Counted from the first letter of the stretch, positions 15,925 through 25,503 are shown. The stretch: DNA of 50,352 bases from Luteitalea sp. (GCA_009377605.1 WHTT01000048.1:1-50352); one strand, 5' to 3'. Translations and numbers: made by a program. Notes: generated from the sequence alone by a model not told the origin.

Positions 15925-17259
15925 CTACGCTGTGGCCAGACGGGCCGCGTGCCGCTGAACCTTGCGGATGGCCTCCGCAATCTGATCCATGTCGCCGCGC
16001 GATCCGAGCAGCATGTTCTGCGTGAGCCACACCGCCTCGTCGCACAGGCGGTCGTTCTTCGGGCACCGATTGCGCTCCTCGAGCTCGGCGATCTGCTCGG
16101 CCGAATAGATCACCCGATAGCCACGCCCGGTCAGCGTCGCTTCGAGAAACGGCTCCTTGTTCAGCGGTGCGTACCCCCCCGACGCCGGGACGCCTTCAGC
16201 CGCCAGTGCCTCGAGAAACGCAGTGCGCGGCAGGCCAGCGAACTGCTCCGCCTCGTACCGAAACATGTACAGGTGGTACCCGTTTCGCGTGCAACCCTCG
16301 TACATCCGCGCCGTGGTGATCCCGGGAATATCCTTCAGGAGGCGAGTCAGATACACGGCATTCTCGTCGCGGACACGCGCTTGGGCCTCCAACCTCGTCA
16401 TCTGGGCCATCAGCAGGGCCGCCTGGAACTCGGTGAGGCGGAGATTGGCCCCCGCGCTTCGGTACGAGAAGTCGTACCCGCTGGTCTTCCGCCCGCGGCT
16501 GTTGTTGTGGAACGCATAGCAGGCCTCCATGAGCTCGCCATCGTCGCTCAGCACGGCGCCACCCTCGCCTGCCGTGAGGTTCTTGCTCGCCTGAAAGCTA
16601 AAGCAGCCGGCGCGGCCGTACGTGCCAACCTTACGGCCTTTCCACTCGGCAAGGTGCGCCTGGCAGGCATCCTCGACGACCGGGATGTGACGTGCGCGCG
16701 CGACCGCGAGAATCGTGTCCAGATCGGCAGCCGCACCGCCAAGGTGAACCGGGATGATGGCGCGCGTGCGATCGGTGATGGCAGCGTCGACCTCCGTTGC
16801 GTCGATTTGGAAGGTCTCGATGTCGGTGTCCACGAACACCGGCAGCGCGTGCGCCAAGAGCACCACGTTGACGGTCGCAATGAACGTATACGGCGGGACG
16901 ATCACCTCGTCGCCAGGGCCGACGCCGAGCGCTTGAAGCGCGGTCATCAGGGCGCTGGTCCCGTTGGCCGTGGCCAGGCAGTGTCGCGCTCCGGTCAACT
17001 TGGCGTACGCCGCCTCGAAGCGATTCACCTCCTCACCGCTGCCGCGGAACCAGTGGCCGCTCTGAACCACCCTCGCGAGCGCCTCCGTCTCACGCGTGTC
17101 TGCGACGGGCCACGTCGGAAACGGCTCCCGGCGCACGGGCGTTCCACCGAGCAGTGCGGGCGCCGACGTGTCGCCTCCTGCGGCGCGACGGCTGAAGAGC
17201 ACCGCGCTGCCCGCGGTGATCGCGCCCATGAACATCCGACGGTTGAGATCGCCCTTCAC
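15925..17259 (-). CDS. TAT-exported DegT/DnrJ/EryC1-family PLP aminotransferase
   Basis: A 444-residue protein from GTG 17259 (GGAGG 7 bases upstream). Residues 5-30 resemble a twin-arginine signal ([20 protein letters not shown]). The body is a complete sugar-aminotransferase fold: [48 protein letters not shown], the PLP-lysine motif [17 protein letters not shown] and [13 protein letters not shown]. Cytosolic relatives convert keto-sugar nucleotides to amino sugars; exported versions are common in Acidobacteria and Planctomycetes but their reaction is poorly known. It lies between a broken ceramidase-like gene (stop 15 bases upstream) and a TonB receptor gene, suggesting a role in processing an imported amino-glycan. 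Confidence 0.9.
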   Translation of the reverse strand: MKGDLNRRMFMGAITAGSAVLFSRRAAGGDTSAPALLGGTPVRREPFPTWPVADTRETEALARVVQSGHWFRGSGEEVNRFEAAYAKLTGARHCLATANGTSALMTALQALGVGPGDEVIVPPYTFIATVNVVLLAHALPVFVDTDIETFQIDATEVDAAITDRTRAIIPVHLGGAAADLDTILAVARARHIPVVEDACQAHLAEWKGRKVGTYGRAGCFSFQASKNLTAGEGGAVLSDDGELMEACYAFHNNSRGRKTSGYDFSYRSAGANLRLTEFQAALLMAQMTRLEAQARVRDENAVYLTRLLKDIPGITTARMYEGCTRNGYHLYMFRYEAEQFAGLPRTAFLEALAAEGVPASGGYAPLNKEPFLEATLTGRGYRVIYSAEQIAELEERNRCPKNDRLCDEAVWLTQNMLLGSRGDMDQIAEAIRKVQRHAARLATA

Positions 17260-17274
17260 CGCTGTCCTCCGTTC

Positions 17275-18081
17275 TCACCCGGTTGCGCGGGTGACGGTCC
17301 GCATGAGATCGCCGACCTTGTCGTAGATGCGCTCTTCGACCGACGCGGCGAAGGCGCTTGGCTTGCCGTAGTAGATCATCGCTCCGCCCCCCTCGTAGCC
17401 GCCCTCCTCGAGCACACGTCGGGAGGGGACGTAGGCGAAGACGTCATTGCTGTACCCGGCGACCCACATCCGCGCTGGCCCGTATGTCCTCTTCAGCCGC
17501 AGCGCGTAGTCGACCACCACTTCTCCACCGAGTGCCACGAGGGTGACGTCGTCACCCAAGCGCCAGATCTGGACCGGCTCTGGCTGGGCCGCGGGAAGCG
17601 GAGCTCCAGCGTGCCGCGCGGCTTGGGGTTCGCACCGGTACCGCCGCTCGAGCGCCGCCTGCGCAACCCCGGCGTCGTCTCCGTGAAACTGAACGAAGTC
17701 GTGGCCGAGCGTCGTCCACAACCGGGCCACAATGCGTATGGCTGGCGTTGAGCAACAGGCGCGCCCGCGGCAGGCCGTAGCGTCGCTCGGCGGCTGCGGC
17801 CACACGCTCGGCAATCCGGTCGTAAACCCGAGGATGTCGGCTGTGACCAGCACCGCGCGCGTACCATGCTCGTCTTCAAGCGCGAGCGCCTTGGCATGAA
17901 GCGGCATGGCCACGCCCTGCGATGGCAGCGTTCGCGCCGCATACCCGGCCATCCAGATCTTCGCCGCAGGCGTGATGTCCACAGCGGCTACCGCCGCGCT
18001 CCATGCCGGCCGTCGGCTACACGCAAGCGCCGCGCCCACCGATCCGCCGATGAGCGTCAGGAGAGTTCGCCGGTTCATCAC
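17275..18081 (-). pseudogene. Neutral/alkaline ceramidase-like protein, frameshifted and internally deleted
   Basis: The N-terminus is normal (TAT-like MNRRTLLTLIGGSVGAALAC, then VDITPAAKIWMAGYAART and ALEDEHGTRAVLVTADILG). Near 17822 the frame changes: the zinc-ligand segment RLLLNASHTHCGPVV is present but in another frame (about 17810-17720). The original frame resumes at GHDFVQFHGDDAGVAQAAL, and the C-terminal region (VQIWRLGDDVTLVALGGE, WVAGYSNDVFAYVPSRR, GGYEGGGAMIYYG) is intact. The residual ORF is 268 codons, whereas relatives have about 450, so an internal stretch is also lost. The apparent single ORF therefore hides a mis-framed, metal-site-less protein. An intact relative lies at 31.3 kb. 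Confidence 0.8.
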
Positions 18082-18153
18082 CGCCTCTTTGCGCCTTCAT
18101 TCGGGGTGCCGCGCCACTACCTGCAGCGCGTGCGTCCGGTCAAAGCTCCGCGC

Positions 18154-21100
18154 TCAAAAGAGGACCTTCACGCCGAGCTGCACCTGCCGCGGGTCGCCGG
18201 CGCCGAAGATCCGGCCGACGGTCGAGGGCACCGAAATGTTGGCCGCCGGGTTTCCGACGTTCGCGTGGTTCGGCAGGTTGAAGAACTCCGCCCGGAACTG
18301 CACCGTCACATCGTCGCCAATCCTCGTGTTCTTGATCACGCTCAGGTCGACCACGACGTCGCCGGGGCCGAACAGCACGTTGCGCGGCGAGTTGCCGTAG
18401 GTGAAGGGCGCCGGCACGGCGAACGCCGCAGGATTGAACCAGCCGTCGATCGAGCGATCCCTGCCCGGGAGCGTCGGGTCGCTCGCGAGATCGGCGCGCC
18501 CCGAGAACCAGCCGGGCTGCGTCGCACCGAACGTCACGGAGAAGGGGGTGCCGGAGCGCACGTAGGTGACGCCCGCGAGCTCCCAGCCCCCAATGAGCTG
18601 GCCGACGAAGCCGGTGACGTTCCGCCCAAACGACTTCCCCGGACCGAACGGCAGCTCGTAGCTGTAGGCCAGCGTGAAGATGTGCCGCCGGACCTGATCG
18701 GAGTTGCCCCAGTCGGCCCCCGGATCGTACGGATTCTGGGGACCGCCGACGATCGGCGCGTTGTCGCGCGATCGGGTCCAGGAGTATTCCGCCTGGAACG
18801 CGAGCCCGCTCGAGTAGCGCTTGATCGCCTCGAGCTGCAATTGATGGAGGGTCGATCGTCCGTCGCTCGAGAGCACCAGGATGTTCGACCACGGCTGGAA
18901 CGGCCGGTGCGGCTGCACGGCCCCGGGCGCCTGTTCCCGCGGCACGTTGATCGAGTTGTTGAACCAGGGCAGATGCGTGGTCTCGTTGCCGACGTACGAG
19001 ACCCTGACCCCCAGATTCCGTCCCAGGTCGCGCTCGACGGTCACGTTCCACTGCAGCGAACGGGCGTTCTGGATGTCGCGCTGGACCGCGTTGATCGCCG
19101 GGTTGGGTGAGATCTCTCCATCGCCGGGGAACGGCCGCGCCAGCGTCAGCGACGGCGTGGCACCAGGCGCGGCCTCGAAGGTTTCGGCCAGCAGGAAGGG
19201 CGGGTTGCTGAATCCCAGTTGGCGGAAGCCGATGTAGAGCGGCAGCGTGTTGTAGAAGAGGCCGACGCCACCACGAACCACCGTCTGATCGTTCTCGAAG
19301 GGGCGGAACGCTACGCCAGCACGAGGGCCGAGGTTGTTCCAGTCCGTCTCGATCGCCCGGTCGGGGGCGCCAGCCTGCCCGGACGTGACAATCGGATACG
19401 CCTGGACGAGGCGCGCCTGCGCCTCGGGCGGCAGGCGATCGCCGGGGATCACGAGCTGATTCGAGGCGGAGTCGAAGTTGGCGACGTTGCCGTCCCGCTC
19501 CGTCCACGGTGTCTGCACCAGGTAGCGCAGCCCGAGGTTCACCGTGAGCCGCGGCGTTACCTGCCAGTCGTCCTGCGCATAGAAGCTGGCGCGCGTCTGC
19601 TTGAAGACGAGCCCCGGGCTGGGCGTGGACCGGTAGGTGAAGACCGGGTACCCCAAGAGGAAGTCGGCGAAGGCGTGCGCGGGCTGCGCCGCCGCCGACG
19701 GATCATGGTTCGTATAGCGTCCGTTGAAGTCGAAGCGTCCAAGGCCGGCGTTCTGCGCCAGCCCCGACAGCATGCCGAAGGTCTGCGGCGGTGAGTCGAC
19801 GCTGTAGAACCCGGCGTCGACGCCCGTCTTCACGGTGTGCCGGCCGAACACGTAGGTGAAGTTGTCGATGAGTTGGTGCGTGAACTGACCCCCGCCGCGA
19901 AAGCCACCGTAATCGCCGATCGAGACGTGGCCGGCGACGTTGACGTTCGGCAGCCCGCCGATGGCAAGCGGCCCATGGAGATCGGGGAAGATCGACCGCG
20001 GGTCGAAGTCCGTGTTCATGCCCGTCCGCACGCTCGTGTGCCCGAACCACCCGTAGCGCAGCTCGTTCACCGCGCGGGGAGACAAGGTCCGCGTGTAGGT
20101 GAGGTTGACATTCCGCGTCTCGTAGCCCCCATCGCTCCAGCTCCCGTACGCCGGCGGAAAGTTCTGCGCGATGAAGTAGGGCGAGCCCTTCGAGTAGTTG
20201 ACGCTGCCCCAGAGGGTATCGCGCGCGCTCAGCTTCTGGTCTACCCGTCCGCCGAAGCGGTTGATGTCGGACACGTTCTCCACGGTGACCCTGTAGTTGT
20301 TGAGGGTGCCCGCAGGACCCGCGCCCGGCTCGTTCGGGAGCGGAACGTGCTCGAGGAGCGCCTGGGTGCGCGAGTCGATCCGGGCGGTGGGGATGCGGTT
20401 GTCCGGGAAGCGACGACCGGTCTCCGGATCGATGATCGTTGGCAGCCCCGAAAAATCGCCCTGTCGCATGGCCGCGGTCGCTACCGACAGGCTGTTGACG
20501 CGGGGAAAGCGCTCGCGCAGACCCTCGTAGCTTCCGAAGAAGAACGTCCGATCGCGGCGGACGGGGCCGCCCAGCGTGAAGCCGAACTCGTTGCGGTTGA
20601 AGGGCGGCTTCGGCAGGTGGGTCGCAAAGAAGTTCTTCGCGGCGAGCGCCTTGTTGCGGTTGAACAGGAAGGCCGAGCCATGCAGCTCGTTGCTGCCGGA
20701 TTTGGTGACGACGGTCACCGACGCGGAGCCCTCGAACTCCGCTTTCTGGCTATTGGAGTCGATCTTGAACTCGGCGACCGTGTCGATCGAGGGCAGTGTC
20801 GCGGCGCCGTTCCGGAACGAATAGGCCGCGCCGCCGTTGCCGGTGTCGTTGTAGCCGACCCCGTCGACGTTGAAGTGAATTCCGCCCCAGTAGGCGCTGC
20901 CCGCCACACGCGGGTTCGACGCGCTGTCGGTCGTCACCCCGGCCGAGATCCGGATGAGGCGGTCGATGGTGCGGCCGTTCAGCGGAAGCGCGGTGATCGT
21001 CTGGCTTTCCAGGACGTTGCCGATCGTCGCGCTCTCGGTGTTGATGACCGGCGCCCCCGCCGATACCTCGACCGCCTCGGTGACCGCGCCGGGCTCCAGG

Positions 21101-21465
21101 ACGAGATCGAGGCGGACGGTGCGGTTGGCGAGCAGCCGGAGCCCTTCGACGACCTTCTGCTTGAAGCCGTCGACCTCCGCCTGCACGGTATAGGGACCTG
21201 GCGGCAAGCTCGGGGCGAGGTAGGTGCCGGTGTCGTCGGCATGCACGACGCGCTGCGCGTTGGTCTCGACATGGGTCAGGCGCACGATGGCGCCCGGGAG
21301 GATGCCGCCGGCGCTGTCGGTAACGAGGCCCACGAAGCCGCCAGTCGTGGTCTGCGCGGCTCCGACGGCGGCGGTCGCAAGCGCCGTCAGGACGAACAGG
21401 GTTCGGATGAGGGGCGTGTGTGCGCGCTGCCCGTGTGGGCGCGGCGAGCGAGGATGAGCGGTCAT
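18154..21465 (-). CDS. TonB-dependent receptor, Oar-like
   Basis: A 1103-residue outer-membrane importer. ATG 21465 has GGGGAGG about 6 bases upstream. The signal peptide spans residues 18-40 (LIRTLFVLTALATAAVGAAQ); the regulatory-like domain follows (GFVGLVTDSAGGILPGAIV), then the plug (ALPLNGRTIDRLIRISAGV, HFNVDGVGYNDTG, VTVVTKSGSNELHGSAFLF), then the barrel (LTVNLGLRYLVQTP, ENDQTVVRGGVGLFYN) ending VQLGVKVLF. It is transcribed divergently from the GATase/symporter operon; a TTGACA -35 (complement of 21575-21580) and the proposed RpiR palindrome (21547-21561) lie in its promoter region. This ties it to the same glycan locus. Confidence 0.92.
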   Translation of the reverse strand: MTAHPRSPRPHGQRAHTPLIRTLFVLTALATAAVGAAQTTTGGFVGLVTDSAGGILPGAIVRLTHVETNAQRVVHADDTGTYLAPSLPPGPYTVQAEVDGFKQKVVEGLRLLANRTVRLDLVLEPGAVTEAVEVSAGAPVINTESATIGNVLESQTITALPLNGRTIDRLIRISAGVTTDSASNPRVAGSAYWGGIHFNVDGVGYNDTGNGGAAYSFRNGAATLPSIDTVAEFKIDSNSQKAEFEGSASVTVVTKSGSNELHGSAFLFNRNKALAAKNFFATHLPKPPFNRNEFGFTLGGPVRRDRTFFFGSYEGLRERFPRVNSLSVATAAMRQGDFSGLPTIIDPETGRRFPDNRIPTARIDSRTQALLEHVPLPNEPGAGPAGTLNNYRVTVENVSDINRFGGRVDQKLSARDTLWGSVNYSKGSPYFIAQNFPPAYGSWSDGGYETRNVNLTYTRTLSPRAVNELRYGWFGHTSVRTGMNTDFDPRSIFPDLHGPLAIGGLPNVNVAGHVSIGDYGGFRGGGQFTHQLIDNFTYVFGRHTVKTGVDAGFYSVDSPPQTFGMLSGLAQNAGLGRFDFNGRYTNHDPSAAAQPAHAFADFLLGYPVFTYRSTPSPGLVFKQTRASFYAQDDWQVTPRLTVNLGLRYLVQTPWTERDGNVANFDSASNQLVIPGDRLPPEAQARLVQAYPIVTSGQAGAPDRAIETDWNNLGPRAGVAFRPFENDQTVVRGGVGLFYNTLPLYIGFRQLGFSNPPFLLAETFEAAPGATPSLTLARPFPGDGEISPNPAINAVQRDIQNARSLQWNVTVERDLGRNLGVRVSYVGNETTHLPWFNNSINVPREQAPGAVQPHRPFQPWSNILVLSSDGRSTLHQLQLEAIKRYSSGLAFQAEYSWTRSRDNAPIVGGPQNPYDPGADWGNSDQVRRHIFTLAYSYELPFGPGKSFGRNVTGFVGQLIGGWELAGVTYVRSGTPFSVTFGATQPGWFSGRADLASDPTLPGRDRSIDGWFNPAAFAVPAPFTYGNSPRNVLFGPGDVVVDLSVIKNTRIGDDVTVQFRAEFFNLPNHANVGNPAANISVPSTVGRIFGAGDPRQVQLGVKVLF

Positions 21466-21546
21466 CTGACACCTCCCCAGGGTCGGGGCAATGCGGCCGA
21501 CGAACGCGCGCGAGGCGGTGCGATACGTTCTTAACTTGACGAATGG

Positions 21547-21580
21547 TGGATAACTACTCCAAACTAGCGGCGCTTGTCAA
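21547..21580 (-). promoter_or_regulatory. Divergent promoter region with RpiR-type palindrome
   Basis: TGGATAA-C-TACTCCA at 21547-21561 fits TGGAGTA-N-TACTCCA with two mismatches, the same palindrome that overlaps the rpiR promoter at 26730. On the minus strand TTGACA (21580 to 21575) is a consensus -35 and the palindrome would cover its -10. On the plus strand TTGACG (21536-21541) may serve the GATase operon. One operator could therefore repress transcription in both directions. Confidence 0.55.
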
Positions 21581-21608
21581 GCGGCCGCGACACCATCTCT
21601 GGAGGGCC

Positions 21609-22397
21609 ATGACCCGGGCGCCGCGCATCTGGCACGTCGGCAACTGGTGCATCCATCTCGGCGCCAAGTACGTCGAGTCGCCCTTCGAATCGCCGAGCAA
21701 GGATGTCGAGCTGCTCAACTATGCCCAGCCCTTCGTCGACGCGCTCCGGACCCTGTCCGGCGCCGAGGTGGTCTCGCAGCCGTCCTGGGAGCTCTACCAC
21801 CTGTCGCCCGAGGCCTTCGACGCGCGGCTCGCCTGGGCGACGACGATCGTCTTCGCCGACGTCGAGACGAAGTGCGTGATGCTGCATCCCGATTTCTTCG
21901 ATCGCACGCGGTGGGGGCACGCGCCACTGGTCTTCCCCGATCGCTTCGACCTGCTGCGCGACTGGGTGAGGCGTGGCGGCCACTTTCACATGAACGGCGG
22001 GTGGCTGAGCTTCGGCGGCGAGCTGGGCAAGGGCGGGTGGGGACGGTCACGCTTCCAAGGCGTGCTGCCCGTCGAGTGTCTGCCGCACGACGACCTGGTG
22101 GAGTCGACGGCGGGGTACCAGGTCCGCTGCAGCCATCCAGAACACCCGATGATGCGCGGCCTCGAGTGGTCCACCGCCCCGCCACTGCTGGGGTTCAACG
22201 AGTGCCGGCTCCGCGCGGACGCGACCTCTCTGGTCGAGATCCATGATCAGGGGCGCTGGCATCCGCTGCTGGCCCTCCGCCCTTTCGGCGACGGGCGGGT
22301 CTCGTGCTGGATGAGCGGCGCGAGCCCCCACTGGGGCATCAACTTCATGCGCTGGCGGCAGTACGACCAGTTCTGGCGCCAGGTCTTCACGCCTTGA
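21609..22397 (+). CDS. GATase1-like (class I glutamine amidotransferase-fold) protein
   Basis: A 262-residue cytoplasmic protein. ATG 21609 is chosen over an earlier in-frame ATG (21543) because GGAGGG lies just upstream and the earlier one falls inside the operator. It has the fold of putative glutamine amidotransferases (PF07090-like): RIWHVGNWCIHLGAKY at the start, TIVFADVETKCVMLHPDFF, DLLRDWVRRGGHFHMNGGW, and HPMMRGLEWSTAPPLLGFN. I do not see a confident Cys-His-Glu catalytic triad, so it may bind a ligand rather than hydrolyse glutamine. It is the first gene of a plus-strand operon and is 6 bases before a symporter gene. A truncated copy of the same gene sits beside another symporter at 37484. 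Confidence 0.75.
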   Translation: MTRAPRIWHVGNWCIHLGAKYVESPFESPSKDVELLNYAQPFVDALRTLSGAEVVSQPSWELYHLSPEAFDARLAWATTIVFADVETKCVMLHPDFFDRTRWGHAPLVFPDRFDLLRDWVRRGGHFHMNGGWLSFGGELGKGGWGRSRFQGVLPVECLPHDDLVESTAGYQVRCSHPEHPMMRGLEWSTAPPLLGFNECRLRADATSLVEIHDQGRWHPLLALRPFGDGRVSCWMSGASPHWGINFMRWRQYDQFWRQVFTP

Positions 22398-22403
22398 CGC
22401 GCC

Positions 22404-23906
22404 GTGGCCTCGTCCAACTTCACCGCGCTCGACTGGGGCATCGTCGTTGCCTACCTCGCGTTCTCGCTTGGCGTCGGGTTTCGAGTGAAACGTCACGTCG
22501 AAGACCTTCCCGACTACCTGGTGGCGGGCCGTCGCGTACGCCTCGCGCTCGGCGTGGCGACGTTCGTGGCGACCGAGATCGGGACGGTCAGCTTCGTCTA
22601 CCTGGCCGAGCTCGGCTACGTTGCGGGCTTCGCGTGCTTCGTAATCGGGCTGCTGCAGATGGCAGCCTACGCGCTCGTCGGAGGAACCGGCTTCATCGTC
22701 GCAGGGCTGCGGCGCGCCGGCGTGATGACGATCCCGGAGTACTACGAGCGGCGCTTCGGGCGCGGCGTGCGGCTGCTCGGCGGCACGATCCTGTTCGCGG
22801 GCGGCGTGCTGAACATGGGGATCTTCCTGAAGTTCGACGGCATCCTGCTCTCCGAGGTGATGGGGTTCGGTCCGGAGGCCATCGCCCGCATCATGGCGGT
22901 GATGCTCGTCATCGTCATTTCGTATACGGTGCTGGGCGGGATGTTCTCCGTCGTGGTGACCGACTTTCTCCAGTTCGTCGTCCTCGCGGTCGGCATGCTC
23001 GCGGCGACGGTGGCCGTGCTCATGGCGTTGCCGCCGGCCCAGCTCTCGGCAGCCGTGGCTGACGGCCTAGGAACCGCCGGCGTGAACGCGCTCGTCAATC
23101 CGCGGTTCGGCTGGGTCTTTCTCGTCTGGGTGTTCGTGAGCAACGTCGCGGCCGCGGCCATCTGGCAGCCTGCCACGTCGAAGGCGCTTGCTTCGGAGAG
23201 CCCGGAGGTCGCCCGCAAGATGTATCTCTTCACGGGGCTCGCCTTCGCCGGCCGCGCGATGATTCCCATGCTGTGGGGCGTGGCGGCCCTGGCCTACTTC
23301 GGCAGCGACCTGCCGACGACGGCCGCGATGCCGCGGCTGCTGGCCACGGTGGTGCCAAGCGGCCTGCTCGGGCTGCTCGTGGCAGGGATGCTCGCCGCGT
23401 CGATGTCCACCTACAGCGCGTACATGCTCGCCTGGAGCTCCGTGCTCGCGCGCGACGTGATCGGCTGCGTCCGGCCGACCGCCCTGCCCGAACGGACAAC
23501 GATGTGGATCGCCCGCTGCGCGACCGGGTTCATCGGCGTCTTCCTCCTGGTGTTCGGACTCTGGTATGAGATTCCTGCGACCGCCTACCAGTACCTGTTC
23601 ATCACGGGCGCGATGTACACGTCCGGTGCCATTGGGTGCGTTGCGGCAGGGCTGTACTGGCCGCGCGCGAACGTTGCAGGCGCGTATGGCGCGTTGCTCT
23701 GCGGGGCCGCTGCCCCGGCGGGCTTCCTGCTGCTCGAGCGCATGCGCGACGACCTGCCCTCCTGGCTTGGCTTCATCACCGACGTGAACGTGTCGGGCCT
23801 GCTGGGATTCGGACTCGCCGCGTTCGGCATGCTGGCCGGGTCGCTGCTCACGACGACGCCAAGCGCGCCGCCCACTCCCGTGACGCCTGTGAGCAAGGGG
23901 CCATGA
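22404..23906 (+). CDS. Sodium:solute symporter (SSS family)
   Basis: A 500-residue inner-membrane transporter starting at GTG 22404. About 13 hydrophobic helices are visible, with SSS hallmarks: DYLVAGRRVRLALGVATFVA near residue 36, FVATEIGTVSFVYLAELG, GVMTIPEYYERRFGRGVR, ISYTVLGGMFSVVVTDFLQF and LVAGMLAASMSTYSAYMLAW. Family members use the sodium gradient to import sugars, sialic acid, nucleosides or small acids. Its stop overlaps the next small gene (ATGA), and it lies in one transcript with an AGE-type epimerase, which makes an N-acylated sugar a fair guess for the cargo. Confidence 0.92.
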   Translation: MASSNFTALDWGIVVAYLAFSLGVGFRVKRHVEDLPDYLVAGRRVRLALGVATFVATEIGTVSFVYLAELGYVAGFACFVIGLLQMAAYALVGGTGFIVAGLRRAGVMTIPEYYERRFGRGVRLLGGTILFAGGVLNMGIFLKFDGILLSEVMGFGPEAIARIMAVMLVIVISYTVLGGMFSVVVTDFLQFVVLAVGMLAATVAVLMALPPAQLSAAVADGLGTAGVNALVNPRFGWVFLVWVFVSNVAAAAIWQPATSKALASESPEVARKMYLFTGLAFAGRAMIPMLWGVAALAYFGSDLPTTAAMPRLLATVVPSGLLGLLVAGMLAASMSTYSAYMLAWSSVLARDVIGCVRPTALPERTTMWIARCATGFIGVFLLVFGLWYEIPATAYQYLFITGAMYTSGAIGCVAAGLYWPRANVAGAYGALLCGAAAPAGFLLLERMRDDLPSWLGFITDVNVSGLLGFGLAAFGMLAGSLLTTTPSAPPTPVTPVSKGP

Positions 23907-24178
23907 CGAGTGGTGCGGCGGCGTGGCTCGTCGTGTTCACAATCGCGGCGCTGGTGTTCTTCGGCATCGCCGGCTGGGTGACCGTGGCGGGGCTGCGCGA
24001 TCTGCGCCATCTGCTGCGCCGGCCGCATCGGACGGCCATTCCCGCGCCGTCGACGCCAGAGGACGGGACAGACTCGGCGGGCAGTTCTTCCCTTTGCTCT
24101 TCGACCCCGAGGCGGTCGCGCTGTAGAGAAGGCGGTACGCGCGTGGAGCTCCGCCGCGAGAACGGAGAACGTCAGTGA
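23903..24178 (+). CDS. Small single-helix membrane protein overlapping the symporter (possible accessory subunit)
   Basis: A 91-residue protein whose ATG overlaps the symporter stop and whose stop overlaps the next start (GTGA). One strong transmembrane helix spans residues 7-28 (AWLVVFTIAALVFFGIAGW), followed by a basic segment (LRDLRHLLRRPHR) and a polar, low-complexity tail. Size, topology and tight coupling resemble the small accessory subunits reported for some sodium symporters. The tail is not conserved-looking, so only the first 40 residues may matter. Function inferred from context only. Confidence 0.6.
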   Translation: MTSGAAAWLVVFTIAALVFFGIAGWVTVAGLRDLRHLLRRPHRTAIPAPSTPEDGTDSAGSSSLCSSTPRRSRCREGGTRVELRRENGERQ

Positions 24179-25503
24179 ACAGCGGTTTCGTGTCGAGACG
24201 CGCGTTTCTCGGTGCCGCGACGTCGGTGCCGGCCGGACTCCCGGCGCTGCTTCCTGCGCTCGAATCGGCTGGCGGAATCCAGCCGGACGGGATGGAGCTG
24301 CAGCTGGCCGGCCATTCGATCGCGCAACTCCGGGACGTGTATTGGCGCGATCTCTTCGACGACTACCTGCCCTTCGTGGAGCGCCATGTCTTCGATCATG
24401 CGCGCGGCGGATTCATGTGCGAGGTGGATCTCGATGGGCGGCGCGTCTCGACCGACAAGAGCAGCTGGTTCGATGGACGCGGCCTGTGGGTGCTCGCGTT
24501 CCTCTACCACCACTTCGGGCGAGACGCTCGATGGCTCGAGATGGCGAGGAAGACGGCCGAGCTCCTGCTCCACACCCGTCCGGCGGGTCGGGATGACCTC
24601 TGGCCGAGGACGTACACACGCGACGGGCAGCCGCTGCTGCCGGCCGACGGCGAAATCTATGGTGACCTCTTCGTGGCCGAAGGGCTCGCGGAGTACGCGG
24701 CGGCGACGGGCGATCAGAGGCATGCGGCGGTTGCACGGGAGCTGATCCTCAAGTGCGTCCGCCTGTACGACCGCGAGGACTACCGGCCGCAGATCGGCCA
24801 AACCTACCTCGGGCCGGACGCGCGTCCCTTTCCCGGTGCCCGCATTCTCGGCGTATGGATGGTCCTCTTGCGCGTGTGCACCCAGATCCTCGAGCGACGA
24901 GACGACTCGGAGATCGAGGCCGTGGCGCGGCGAACGGTCGACGCGATCATGCACGCGCACTTCAATCCCGATTTCGAGCTGTTCAACGAGCTGGTGAACC
25001 ACGATCTCTCGCGTCCGGACAACGAGTACGCGCAGCTCGTCTACACGGGACATTGCGTCGAGGTGCTCTGGATGGTGCTGCTCGAAGCGCGCCGGCGGCG
25101 CGATACCGCGCTCTTCGAGCTTGCGGCCGCACGGTACCGACGGCACATCGCCGTCGCGTGGGACGACGTGTTCGGGGGCGTGTTTCGCAACCTGCAGGAC
25201 GTCGAGCGGAATGTGTGGCTGACTGACAAGGTCCTGTGGGCGCAGGAGGAGGTCTTGATCGGGACGCTGCTGCTGGTGGAAGCCGGGATCGAGTGGGCAG
25301 CGGAGCAGTTCTCGCGGATGTATCGGTACGTGAGAGCCACCTTTCCGCTGGCCGACCGCGGCAGGCCGATCTGGATGTACGCGGGCAATCGCCGCATGGA
25401 GTACGCGTCGTTTCTGGCGATGCCCAGGCGGTTGGAGAACTACCATCACCCCCGGCACCTCATGCTGAATCTCCTCGTGCTCAACCGCATGCGTGACGGG
25501 TAG
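24175..25503 (+). CDS. AGE-family (N-acylglucosamine 2-epimerase-like) sugar epimerase/isomerase, TAT-exported
   Basis: A 442-residue protein from GTG 24175, overlapping the preceding stop. Residues 5-35 carry a twin-arginine motif and hydrophobic core (VSRRAFLGAATSVPAGLPALLP). The rest is the (alpha/alpha)6 barrel of the AGE superfamily: GFMCEVDLDGRRVSTDKSSW, GRGLWVLAFLYHHFGRDARW, GEIYGDLFVAEGLAEYAAA, ELFNELVNHDL, TGHCVEVLWMVLLEA, VWLTDKVLWAQEEVLIG and the late Arg/Met helix RRMEYASFLAMPRRLENYHHPRH. Relatives interconvert GlcNAc/ManNAc, glucose/mannose or cellobiose forms. The exported location suggests periplasmic preparation of a sugar for the adjacent symporter; the exact sugar is not determinable. 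Confidence 0.85.
   Translation: MNSGFVSRRAFLGAATSVPAGLPALLPALESAGGIQPDGMELQLAGHSIAQLRDVYWRDLFDDYLPFVERHVFDHARGGFMCEVDLDGRRVSTDKSSWFDGRGLWVLAFLYHHFGRDARWLEMARKTAELLLHTRPAGRDDLWPRTYTRDGQPLLPADGEIYGDLFVAEGLAEYAAATGDQRHAAVARELILKCVRLYDREDYRPQIGQTYLGPDARPFPGARILGVWMVLLRVCTQILERRDDSEIEAVARRTVDAIMHAHFNPDFELFNELVNHDLSRPDNEYAQLVYTGHCVEVLWMVLLEARRRRDTALFELAAARYRRHIAVAWDDVFGGVFRNLQDVERNVWLTDKVLWAQEEVLIGTLLLVEAGIEWAAEQFSRMYRYVRATFPLADRGRPIWMYAGNRRMEYASFLAMPRRLENYHHPRHLMLNLLVLNRMRDG

Noticed and set aside
15835-17751. A 638-codon plus-strand ORF across the DegT and ceramidase region
   Set aside because: It is the antisense shadow of well-supported minus-strand genes in high-GC DNA; its sequence is Arg-rich without domain structure.
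21543-21608. Upstream start codon for the GATase-like gene
   Set aside because: The ATG at 21543 lies inside the proposed operator and has no ribosome-binding site; the ATG at 21609 has GGAGGG upstream and matches the relic's N-terminus.
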